Made by a program: the position numbers and the translations under genes. A stretch of 14,036 nucleotides of DNA from Nocardioidaceae bacterium (lineage in GTDB: Bacteria > Actinomycetota > Actinomycetes > Propionibacteriales > Nocardioidaceae), in the NCBI GenBank assembly GCA_013811715.1, contig JACCUS010000295.1, forward strand, positions 1 through 14,036, read 5' to 3'. Positions 1 through 10,421 of this stretch are shown piece after piece (within the stretch, counting starts at the first letter, position 1; each line of letters starts with the position of its first letter). Under the pieces are notes generated by a model that was not told the origin of the DNA, did no database searches, and saw only the letters and a list, made by a program, of their open reading frames with translations.

Positions 1-1
1 G

Positions 2-76
2 GATGGGCTTGCCGATGAGCACCTCTACGAGAAGGTAGATGTTTGGCGAGGTGGTCGGAACCGCGAGGGGAGGTGA
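2..76 (+). CDS. Possible 3' end of an unidentified + strand gene (partial)
   Basis: A reading frame open from the left edge of the window encodes 24 residues, including DEHLYEKVDVWRGG, and stops at a TGA at 74-76. The residue mix (alternating acidic, aromatic and basic) looks coding, and the gene would converge on tRNA-Ala. However, third-position GC is lower than in the core genes here, and the complementary strand also reads as a plausible hydrophobic peptide. I do not recognise a family, and only the sequence to the left could settle it. Confidence 0.25.
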   Translation, partial: DGLADEHLYEKVDVWRGGRNREGR

Positions 77-83
77 CCTAGGG

Positions 84-156
84 TGGAGACGAAGGGACTC
101 GAACCCTCAACCCCCTGCTTGCAAAGCAGGTGCGCTACCAGTTGCGCCACGTCCCC
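84..156 (-). tRNA. tRNA-Ala (anticodon TGC)
   Basis: The minus strand folds as a 73-nt tRNA. The seven-pair acceptor stem GGGGACG/CGTCTCC contains the G3-U70 wobble that identifies alanine tRNAs. The anticodon stem CCTGC/GCAGG frames a TTTGCAA-type loop with anticodon TGC (complement of 121-123). The T arm carries GGTTCGAGTCC. CCA is not encoded: the bases after the discriminator A read CCC. It lies downstream of the DLW-39 gene and may share its transcript, since no convincing promoter is visible in the short gap between them. Confidence 0.97.
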
Positions 157-215
157 GTGTCAGCTGGCCGCTTGCCGGCGACGACGAGGCCCAGCCGGAG
201 CGGAGCCGATGTCGG

Positions 216-347
216 CTACCGGTTGGACTCGACCGGGTCGGTCGCTTCTGCCCACAGCTCGGCGTCGTTGTCGCTGCCGGTGAGCTTGTCGAGCACGACC
301 TTGGCGATGGCGCCGGCCACGGCCGCGTAGAGGATCTTCTTCAACAT
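216..347 (-). CDS. DLW-39 family microprotein
   Basis: This 43-codon gene starts with ATG at 347 and is preceded by an AGGGG ribosome binding site about 7 nt upstream. The product begins MLKKILYAAVAGAIAKVVL, a lysine-tipped hydrophobic helix that could sit in or on the membrane. It ends with an acidic tail containing ELWAEATDPVESNR. That tail matches the (D/E)LWAEATD signature of the DLW-39 family, tiny actinobacterial proteins of unknown role encoded near gyrA and tRNA-Ile/tRNA-Ala. The family usually has DLW; here it is ELW. Placement next to tRNA-Ala on the same strand agrees with that synteny. A possible -10 (TACCCT, complement of 407-412) lies upstream without a clear -35. Family assignment rests on remembered family features. 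Confidence 0.85.
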   Translation of the reverse strand: MLKKILYAAVAGAIAKVVLDKLTGSDNDAELWAEATDPVESNR

Positions 348-359
348 CGTGTACCCCTA

Positions 360-547
360 AGGTCTGGAAGTGGGCCTGCCGGCGTCGGAACCGGCGCGCC
401 CGTCACAGGGTATCGCGGTCTGGTCAGGGCGGCGCCACTGGGAGCAGGGGGCCCGTTTCGTGCTTGCTGCCAGCACCTCCGACGTTGACCGCGAGCTGTT
501 GGGCGTGACAACCTCGGCCCGGCACGTACGAGTGAGAGGATCGGCGG
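360..547. other. Intergenic stretch without a recognisable gene
   Basis: Between the DLW-39 start and the GNAT relic no frame on either strand looks coding. The long open frames have arginine/proline-rich translations typical of GC-rich noncoding sequence. The stretch probably holds the DLW-39 promoter on the - strand and a ribosome-binding-like GAGAGG at its right end for the relic. Confidence 0.5.
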
Positions 548-790
548 GTGAACCTCACGGGAGAGCTGCTGGAACGAGCAGCGCGTGCAACGCCCGCGGC
601 TGTCGAGGACCGCGGAAGCGGATGGTGGATTCGTCACACCGACGGCAACGCATGGTGGTCGGGCGCGGTACCGGCCGTACACGCTCCGGACTAAGCGCGA
701 CAGCATGCAGCCCGAGACGCCGGACCGCCAGGGCGCGACCGCCGTCGTTCCCCCGGGCTGCGACGATCGGAGTTGGCGACGCGCGCTGAG
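548..790 (+). pseudogene. Decayed GNAT-family N-acetyltransferase remnant
   Basis: A GTG at 548, preceded by GAGAGG, opens a frame of 48 residues ending in TAA at 692-694. Its peptide contains LLERAARATPAAVEDRG followed by GWWIRHTDGNAWWSGAV. This resembles the N-terminus of actinobacterial GNAT acetyltransferases, where an xRAAxATPA helix precedes a GWWLRHT...WWxG strand. After a shift to the next forward frame, DRQGATAVVPPGCDD (about 723-767) resembles the following (D)RGAxAxFQVxPGC segment of the same family. About 48 residues before the stop plus a frameshifted continuation is far short of the 200-300 residues expected, and the acetyl-CoA binding motif is absent. It therefore reads as a dead gene. 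Family recognition is from memory of the motif order and is moderately sure. Confidence 0.55.
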
Positions 791-811
791 ACCAGGTCGC
801 GGACAAACTAA

Positions 812-898
812 GCGTTCGGCCTGTGGCTGGGCCCGTCCGCGGAGAACTCCGAGTGGTTCAAGGCCGAACTCGCCCCCGTCGCCGGGCATCCCGACAAC
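812..898 (+). pseudogene. Coding-like gene fragment of unknown family abutting vapC
   Basis: Right after an in-frame TAA at 809-811, an open frame encodes AFGLWLGPSAENSEWFKAEL and continues LAPVAGHPDNFTRP. Its composition and codon use (GC-rich third positions) look like real protein, unlike the arginine-rich shadow frames nearby. It stops looking coding where the vapC stop codon begins on the other strand. No start codon with a ribosome binding site is present, so it looks like an internal or C-terminal piece of a gene whose rest was lost. It could belong to the upstream acetyltransferase relic or to a different gene. I cannot name the family. Confidence 0.35.
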
Positions 899-899
899 T

Positions 900-1286
900 T
901 CACTCGTCCAGGATCTCGGCGATCGGCACAGGGTGCAGGCGGCGGTCGGTGGTGATAAGCGGCAGGCCACGAGTCATGGCCAGCTCGACGTACAGGGCGT
1001 CTGCGAGGCGCAATTGATGGCGTCTGGCCCACGCACCAATCAGCAGGCCGGAAACCGGATGGCGCTGGATCGGAGCTGCTGCCAGCTCGTGCAGCATGGT
1101 TTCGACATCGTCGTGCTCGATGCTTCCGGCTCGCTGCAGCCGTCCCAGGGCTGAGAGAACCTCGGCGTCAAGGTGCGCCGGAGCGTGTAGCGCATGGCCT
1201 GCGATGCGTCGCTTGACTGCGCCACCTAGTTCGTTGCCGAGCAGGAGGTCGACGAGGGCAGAGGCGTCAGCCACCGCCTCAGCCAT
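900..1286 (-). CDS. vapC: VapC-type PIN-domain ribonuclease toxin
   Basis: This 128-residue protein has the size and layout of a VapC toxin, a Mg2+-dependent RNase whose family members cut tRNA or rRNA when freed from antitoxin. The acidic PIN residues are visible: Asp7 in VADASALVDLL, Glu42 in HLDAEVLSALGRL, Asp96 in LRLADALYVELA and Asp114 in PLITTDRRL. All four conserved acids are present, so it should be catalytically competent. The ATG at 1286 lies inside the end of the upstream antitoxin gene (8-nt ATGGCTGA overlap), indicating translational coupling. It sits between tRNA-Ile and the DLW-39 gene, a spot without such genes in the usual core order, so it is probably acquired. The RNA target cannot be read from sequence. 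Confidence 0.9.
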   Translation of the reverse strand: MAEAVADASALVDLLLGNELGGAVKRRIAGHALHAPAHLDAEVLSALGRLQRAGSIEHDDVETMLHELAAAPIQRHPVSGLLIGAWARRHQLRLADALYVELAMTRGLPLITTDRRLHPVPIAEILDE

Positions 1287-1509
1287 GGCGCGTCGGCGGC
1301 TCGTCTCGCGCCGCGTCTAGCGCCTCGAGTGCGTCGTCGTGATCTACACGTTGAGACCGCGTCGGCCTGAGCATGGCCAGCCACGCATCGGTTGAGCGAG
1401 CCGCGAGCGAGCGCCGGACAGCGTCCTGCGTCACCGCGGAGAGGTTCAAGCCGGCCTCCTTGGCCTCCGCCGCGAGTTCGTCCGGGAGGTAGACGTTCAA
1501 TCGAGCCAC
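1279..1509 (-). CDS. vapB: VapB-type ribbon-helix-helix antitoxin
   Basis: The product begins VARLNVYLPDELAAEAKEAG, a typical RHH/CopG-like DNA-binding strand and helix, followed by a helix containing SAVTQDAVRRSLAAR. A C-terminal tail of about 30 residues presumably wraps the toxin. I chose the GTG at 1509 (76 residues). A TATAGT hexamer lies 7 nt upstream, which would place the transcript start on the GTG itself and give a leaderless mRNA. An in-frame GTG at 1527 would add six residues (MCIVCV) that do not look like antitoxin. Antitoxins of this type normally repress their own promoter with the toxin as co-repressor. The gene overlaps vapC by 8 nt. Confidence 0.85.
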   Translation of the reverse strand: MARLNVYLPDELAAEAKEAGLNLSAVTQDAVRRSLAARSTDAWLAMLRPTRSQRVDHDDALEALDAARDEPPTRHG

Positions 1510-1516
1510 AACACAC

Positions 1517-1522
1517 ACTATA
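1517..1522 (-). promoter_or_regulatory. Candidate vapBC -10 box (TATAGT), leaderless promoter
   Basis: TATAGT on the - strand is followed by 7 nt and then the GTG at 1509. This is the spacing expected when transcription starts at the start codon. No good -35 is seen at 17-18 nt. The surrounding alternating TG/CA run (about 1508-1527) could be the antitoxin operator. Confidence 0.4.
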
Positions 1523-1628
1523 CACACTTACCGCCGAGGATGCCGCGTAGCCGTCGAACGCAGCCGTCAGAAGACGACGGAAGCGATCTGGAAGGTGGCC
1601 GGTGGCACGAACGTGCAGGCGAGAAGGG

Positions 1629-1702
1629 TGGGCCTAAGAGGACTTGAACCTCTGACCTCTTCCTTATCAGGGAAGCGCTCTAACCGTCTGAGCTATAGGC
1701 CC
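1629..1702 (-). tRNA. tRNA-Ile (anticodon GAT)
   Basis: A 74-nt cloverleaf is on the minus strand. The acceptor stem is GGGCCTA/TAGGCCC, the D arm starts TAGCTCAG, and the anticodon stem TTCCC/GGGAA-type frames a CTGATAA loop with anticodon GAT (complement of 1666-1668). The T arm contains GGTTCAAGTCC. CCA is not encoded (CCC follows the discriminator A). It follows the DUF3566 gene, matching the common actinobacterial gyrA - DUF3566 - tRNA-Ile order. Confidence 0.97.
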
Positions 1703-1727
1703 CTCACGCCGCCACGGCTGCCGAGGC

Positions 1728-1757
1728 AGATTACCCCACCGGGCGGCACCGCCCCAA
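1728..1757 (-). promoter_or_regulatory. Candidate tRNA-Ile promoter
   Basis: On the - strand, TTGGGG (complement of 1752-1757) is separated by 18 nt from TAATCT (complement of 1728-1733). This places a start about 19 nt before the mature tRNA-Ile 5' end. Both elements resemble vegetative sigma-factor consensus. Confidence 0.45.
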
Positions 1758-1907
1758 ACGGGTTCCGCCGGTCGGGCTCGGTGCACGTTTGCCGACGTGT
1801 GGGGAAGTCGTACGGGCCTCCCAGCGGTTCCGGTGCGGGTGCACACGGGCCGATGCTGCCTGCCGCCGCACCAGACAGTACGGCGCTGCGCGACGTACGG
1901 TGCCGCC

Positions 1908-2557
1908 TTACTTGTGAACGTCCTCGGCCAAGGTGACCTCGATCCCGCCGAGCAGCGAGGCGGACATGTTGTAGATGAAGGCGCCGAGGGTGGCCAACGC
2001 CGTGATCAGCACGACGTCGACCGCGGCGACGAGCATCGCGATGCCCATCACGCGGTCCATGGCGACGTAGTCGGTGATGTCGAACTCCTCACCCGCCTCC
2101 TGGTCGACCACGACCTGGATGGTCTCGTTGATGTGTCCCCACAGGCCCGAGGCGTCCATGACCGAGAAGATGAGGAAGACCGCCACCACGCACATGATGC
2201 CGAACGCGATCGACAACAAGAGCGCCACCTTCGTCACCGACCAGGGGTCGACCCGCATCAACTTCAGTCTGGCGCGCCGGATCGTCCGCGGTCGGTTCGC
2301 CAGCCCCCGCCGGTTCGCGCGCTCGGCCTTGCGGTTGACCGGCTGCTTCGGTTGCCTGCCGCGCGACACCTCGTGGTCCTCGGGCAGCGGTGGAACGGGC
2401 ATAGTCTGGCCGCGCTGCACCTCCGCAGGCGACGCGTACGGCTGCGGGTTGGCGCCGTACGGGGGCGCCATCACCGGCTGGGTCGGGGCATCCGACGAGG
2501 TCGCGGACTCGCCCAGCGACCGTCGTGGCGCCAGCGACCCGCCATCACGCGGATTGC

Positions 2558-2561
<4 letters not shown>
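1908..2561 (-). CDS. DUF3566 membrane protein
   Basis: This 217-residue protein has a long, polar, proline- and arginine-rich cytoplasmic-looking N-terminus (residues 1-100, ending RTIRRARLKLMRVDPWSVTK). Two membrane segments follow at about 111-135 (VALLLSIAFGIMCVVAVFL) and 172-198 (MGIAMLVAAVDVVLITALA). Between them lie an acidic loop and the motif MDASGLWGHINETI. The RLxRVDPWSVxK entry and two-helix hairpin match DUF3566, an actinobacterial family routinely encoded just after gyrA. Its function is unknown. The ATG at 2561 overlaps the gyrA stop by ATGA, so translation is probably coupled to gyrA. No signal peptide is seen. A clear rho-independent terminator is not visible downstream. Confidence 0.93.
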
Positions 2562-5230
<2,669 letters not shown>

Positions 5231-5328
5231 CGGCTGATTCCTTTACTCGTACGGAGGTTGAGCTTGTCGAAACCGCCCACGTGGCTTGTTGAGCCGGCCT
5301 CCTCGGCTTCGCCGCTGGTGGCCGTCCA
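5231..5328 (-). repeat. REP-like imperfect palindrome in the gyrB-gyrA gap
   Basis: Positions 5253-5277 read GGAGGTT on one side and AACCGCC on the other of a GAGCTTGTCGA core, so the arms pair at six of seven positions. A second stretch (about 5284-5301) begins with a similar TTGTTGAGCC motif. From memory, GGTTGAGCTTGTCGAAACC-like units recur between genes in several Nocardioidaceae-type and related actinobacterial genomes. The remainder of the gap is the gyrA ribosome binding site. Confidence 0.45.
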
Positions 5329-7416
<2,088 letters not shown>

Positions 7417-7440
7417 GCAGCAACCTTTCGAGAATGTGCT

Positions 7441-7521
7441 TCAACTCAGCACAAAGGCCGCTCGCCGGGTGCTGGTCGACTTCGAGATCGAAGCGACTGA
7501 GAACGTCATGCACCTGGCCAC
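7441..7521 (-). CDS. Possible 26-codon leader ORF in the gyrB 5' region
   Basis: A GTG at 7521 is preceded by AGGAGAGG at 7-nt spacing, a better ribosome binding site than that of gyrB itself. It lies about 18 nt after the start site predicted from the TATACT box. The frame encodes 26 residues starting VARCMTFSVASISK, contains six Ser and three Thr, and ends at a TGA 24 nt before gyrB. It could be a regulatory leader peptide, a small protein or chance. No family is recognised. A second overlapping frame runs into gyrB and is less credible as a gene. Confidence 0.3.
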   Translation of the reverse strand: MARCMTFSVASISKSTSTRRAAFVLS

Positions 7522-7545
7522 CGGGCGGCCTCTCCTGTCTTGTCC

Positions 7546-7551
7546 AGTATA
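7546..7551 (-). promoter_or_regulatory. Candidate gyrB promoter -10 box (TATACT)
   Basis: TATACT on the - strand, flanked by otherwise very GC-rich sequence, lies about 130 nt before the gyrB start and predicts a transcript start near 7539. No recognisable -35 is found at 17-18 nt. A supercoiling-sensitive gyrase promoter would be expected here. Confidence 0.45.
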
Positions 7552-7761
7552 GGCCGTCGCGGCCCGGTTCCGGGCATCGCCGTCCACAGCAAGCGCCCGC
7601 ATCGAGGCAGAACCGGCGCTCAACGGGCCGAAACGCCGTATTGCAGCCGTTGCCGGACCCGGCGGAAGGCCCCCCATACGCCGGAGGGTCGCGAAATCCA
7701 CTACCGGCCACGGTGCGGACAGCATGGCTGGCGCAGCAGAAGGCGTCGCATGGCGGCCGGC
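7552..7761. other. Noncoding stretch between dciA and the gyrB promoter
   Basis: No frame looks coding and no hairpin followed by a T run is seen after the dciA stop. A GCTGTGGAC (complement of about 7581-7589) resembles a degenerate DnaA box but stands alone. Confidence 0.5.
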
Positions 7762-8307
7762 TCAGCCGTAGGTGTCGCGTGGTCCGCGGCCGTCGCGGAC
7801 CGACCGCAGCCCCTTGCGCCAGGACGGTCCGGTCGGTCCCACCACATCGATGCGCAGCACCGTGTCGTGGCCGAGCTCCTCGTTGAGCCGGCGCACCACG
7901 GTCGCTGCCAGCAACTTCAACTGGGTGGCCCACGACGTGGAGTCGGTGCGCACCGTGAGGTGACCGTCTGAGAAGCTCTCCGGCGTGCAGTGGGCGGCGA
8001 CGTCTGCCCCGACGATGGTGTCCCAACGGCCGAAGACGGCGTGGACGGCCAGCTCGGTGCCCCACCCGCTGTCGGTCACCAGCGCCTCGACCGCGGGCCC
8101 CAGCAGCCGTGGGTCCCGGGCGTCGGGATGAGCGCCCGACAGCTGGGCCGGGTCACTTCTGCGGGTACGATGCCCGGCGGCCGGTTTCGGCGCCTGATCG
8201 CCGGCCCGCGCCCCGGACGCGACGAATCGAGCCAGGTCCAGTCCGGTGGAGTCGTGCGCCGGCTGTGCCGCCTCGTCGTCGCCGGGTGGGTCGGAGTTCT
8301 CAGGCAT
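7762..8307 (-). CDS. dciA: DciA (DUF721) helicase-loading factor
   Basis: This 181-residue protein belongs to the DUF721/DciA family, which in bacteria lacking DnaC/DnaI helps load the replicative helicase DnaB. The first 80 residues are polar and look disordered. The conserved domain follows: VFGRWDTIVGADVAAHCTPE, then DGHLTVRTDSTSWATQLKLL with a following VVRRLNEELG helix. The C-terminus RSVRDGRGPRDTYG is typical of actinobacterial members. The ATG at 8307 lies inside the recF end (ATGCCTGA, 8-nt overlap), so the two are co-translated. Placement between recF and gyrB is the usual actinobacterial position. Confidence 0.95.
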   Translation of the reverse strand: MPENSDPPGDDEAAQPAHDSTGLDLARFVASGARAGDQAPKPAAGHRTRRSDPAQLSGAHPDARDPRLLGPAVEALVTDSGWGTELAVHAVFGRWDTIVGADVAAHCTPESFSDGHLTVRTDSTSWATQLKLLAATVVRRLNEELGHDTVLRIDVVGPTGPSWRKGLRSVRDGRGPRDTYG

Positions 8308-9445
8308 GCTCGACCCCGCCGTCTCGTACGTCGAACCGGTGCGTCACCAGGTCGGCGGGCACATCGGCTGGCACCGCCGCTGTCACCAGCACCTGCTCGG
8401 TGCCGGACACCAGTGCTGCCAGCCGCTCGCGTCGCTGGTCGTCGAGCTCGGCGAACACGTCGTCCAAGATGAGCACGGGGTCGTCACCGTCGGAGCGCAA
8501 CAGCTCGAAGGCCGCCAGCCGCAAGGCACAGGCGAACGACCACGACTCGCCATGGCTGGCGTAACCCCGCGTCGGCAGCTGCCCGAGGGTCAAGATCAGG
8601 TCGTCGCGATGCGGGCCGACCAGCGTGACTCCCCGGTCGAGCTCGTCGTCGCGCCGGTCGGCGATCGCGGTCAGCAGCACCTCGGTCAGCTCCGCCTTGT
8701 CGACCACCCGGCCATCCAGGTCGACGGAGGGCCGGTAGGCCAGTTGGGCCTCGTTCCCCCCGTCTGATCGGGAGACGGCACCGGCCACGTCGGCGTACGC
8801 GCGGGTCACCGGTGCCGTGAGCGCCGCGGTCAGCTCGAGGCGGGCGGCGAGCAGCTCGGCCCCGGTCCGCGCCAGGTGTGCGTCCCAGACGTCGAGCGTC
8901 GCCAGCGCGCCCTCGTTGCGGCGGCCGGTGGCGCGCCCGCCGGCCGTCTTCAACAAGGTGTTGCGCTGCCGGAGCACCCGGTCGTAGTCGCTGCGTACCC
9001 CGGCGAACCGCGGCTGCCGGGCGACGAGCAGCTCGTCGAGGAAACGGCGGCGCGAGCTCGGGTCGCCCTTGACGAGGTCGAGGTCGTCGGGGGAGAAGAG
9101 CACGGTCCGCAAGATGCCGAGCACCTCGCTGGCCCGGGGCACCGCTCCTCGGTTGAGCCTTGCCCGGTTGGACCTGCCAGGGTTGATCTCGAGCTCGACG
9201 AGGGCCTGTCGGTCGTCGCGGCAGACCGCAGTACGAACGATGGCCTGGTCGGCGCCGAACCGCACCAGCGGTTGATCAGCAGCCACCCGGTGGGACGACT
9301 GCGTCGCCACGTAGTCGACCGCCTCGACGAGGTTGGTCTTGCCCTGACCGTTGGGCCCGAGGAAGGCGGAGACCCCTGGCGACAGCGCGATCTCTGCCTT
9401 CGCATAGGAGCGAAAGTCGGTCAACGAGAGGTGGGCGACATACAC
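8300..9445 (-). CDS. recF: RecF DNA gap-repair ATPase
   Basis: The 381-residue SMC/ABC-like ATPase acts with RecO and RecR to load RecA at single-strand gaps. The GTG start at 9445 gives MYVAHLSLTDFRSY, the family's usual N-terminus. Walker A is GPNGQGKTN (residues 30-38). The ABC signature region ASHGESW lies near 296-302, and Walker B LILDDVFAELD near 325-335. It starts 15 nt after gnd and overlaps dciA by 8 nt. The signature SHGES in place of SQGQ is, from memory, normal in actinobacterial RecF. Confidence 0.98.
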   Translation of the reverse strand: MYVAHLSLTDFRSYAKAEIALSPGVSAFLGPNGQGKTNLVEAVDYVATQSSHRVAADQPLVRFGADQAIVRTAVCRDDRQALVELEINPGRSNRARLNRGAVPRASEVLGILRTVLFSPDDLDLVKGDPSSRRRFLDELLVARQPRFAGVRSDYDRVLRQRNTLLKTAGGRATGRRNEGALATLDVWDAHLARTGAELLAARLELTAALTAPVTRAYADVAGAVSRSDGGNEAQLAYRPSVDLDGRVVDKAELTEVLLTAIADRRDDELDRGVTLVGPHRDDLILTLGQLPTRGYASHGESWSFACALRLAAFELLRSDGDDPVLILDDVFAELDDQRRERLAALVSGTEQVLVTAAVPADVPADLVTHRFDVRDGGVEHA

Positions 9446-9460
9446 GCAGCGGTGTGTCTC

Positions 9461-10375
9461 TCAAGGCTCGACGTCGGCCGACGGCGTCGTCTGCTCGGAC
9501 CCGCCGGCCCGGACGGCGTGGCCGCCGAACTGGTTGCGCATGGCCGCGACGGCCTTCATGGCCGGTGAGTCGTCCTGCTGCGACACGAACCGGGCGAACA
9601 GTGCGCTGGTGATCGCCGGCATCGCCACGCCGTGCTCGATCCCCGCTTCGACAGTCCAGCGGCCTTCGCCGGAGTCCTCGGCGTACCCGGCGATCTCGTC
9701 CAGATGGGTGTCTTCGTCAAGGGCGGCGACCAACAGGTCGAGCAGCCACGACCGGATCACGGTCCCTTTGCGCCAGGACCGGTAGACCTCGACGACGTTG
9801 TCGACCATCTCGGCCTTCTCCAGCAGCTCCCAGCCCTCGGCGTAGGCCTGCATCTGGCCGTACTCGATGCCGTTGTGGACCATCTTGGAGAAGTGGCCGG
9901 CGCCCACCCTCCCTGCGTGCACGAAGCCGAACTGACCGTCCGGCTTGAGCGTGTCGAACGCCGGCTGCACCTTGGCGACGTCGTCGGCACTTCCCCCGCA
10001 CATCAGCGCATAGCCGTTGTCGAGCCCCCAGACGCCGCCGGACACTCCGCAGTCGACGAAGCCGACGCCGCGCTCCGCGAGCGCTGTACTGTGCGTCTGG
10101 TCCTCGGTCCACCGGGAGTTTCCGCCGTCGACGACGACGTCGCCCTCGCCGAGCAGATCCCTCAGCTCCGCGACCGTTTGCCGGGTCGGGTCGCCCGCCG
10201 GCACCATCACCCACACGACCTTGGGCGACGGCAGCTTCTCGACGAGCTCTGCCAGGCTCCCGACATCGCGGACTTCGGGATTGCGGGCGTACCCGACGAC
10301 GGTGTGCCCGCCGCGCCGTAGCCGCTCGGCCATGTTGCCGCCCATCTTGCCGAGACCGACCATCCCGATGTCCAT
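9461..10375 (-). CDS. gnd: 6-phosphogluconate dehydrogenase, short (GntZ/YqeC-like) form
   Basis: This 304-residue decarboxylating dehydrogenase converts 6-phosphogluconate to ribulose 5-phosphate in the pentose phosphate pathway. The N-terminal Rossmann motif is MVGLGKMGGNMAERL (Gly7-Gly12). The substrate motif is GVSGGVWG (about 110-117), and the catalytic set KMVHNGIEYG contains Lys164, Asn168 and Glu171. At about 300 residues it is the short form, not the 470-residue enzyme. I chose the ATG at 10375, preceded by GAGAGGAG; the ATG at 10408 would add 11 residues with no motif. Cofactor preference is not clear from the YARNPE segment. It is a metabolic gene placed inside the dnaN-recF run, an arrangement seen in other actinobacteria. 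Confidence 0.95.
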   Translation of the reverse strand: MDIGMVGLGKMGGNMAERLRRGGHTVVGYARNPEVRDVGSLAELVEKLPSPKVVWVMVPAGDPTRQTVAELRDLLGEGDVVVDGGNSRWTEDQTHSTALAERGVGFVDCGVSGGVWGLDNGYALMCGGSADDVAKVQPAFDTLKPDGQFGFVHAGRVGAGHFSKMVHNGIEYGQMQAYAEGWELLEKAEMVDNVVEVYRSWRKGTVIRSWLLDLLVAALDEDTHLDEIAGYAEDSGEGRWTVEAGIEHGVAMPAITSALFARFVSQQDDSPAMKAVAAMRNQFGGHAVRAGGSEQTTPSADVEP

Positions 10376-10421
10376 TGCGACTCCTCTCGTCTCAGGCCCG
10401 TCGTGCATAGGGGCGCGCCGA

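Noticed and set aside
20..55. Hairpin CTAC...GTAG downstream of tRNA-Ala as a terminator
   Set aside because: The stem is only about 5-6 bp and no T run follows.
84..1702. tRNA-derived attachment-site repeats flanking the accessory pocket
   Set aside because: I looked for repeats of the 3' ends of tRNA-Ile and tRNA-Ala within 157-1628 and saw none.
8300..9445. Non-standard RecF signature SHGES instead of SQGQ
   Set aside because: From memory this form is common in actinobacterial RecF, so it is not an anomaly.
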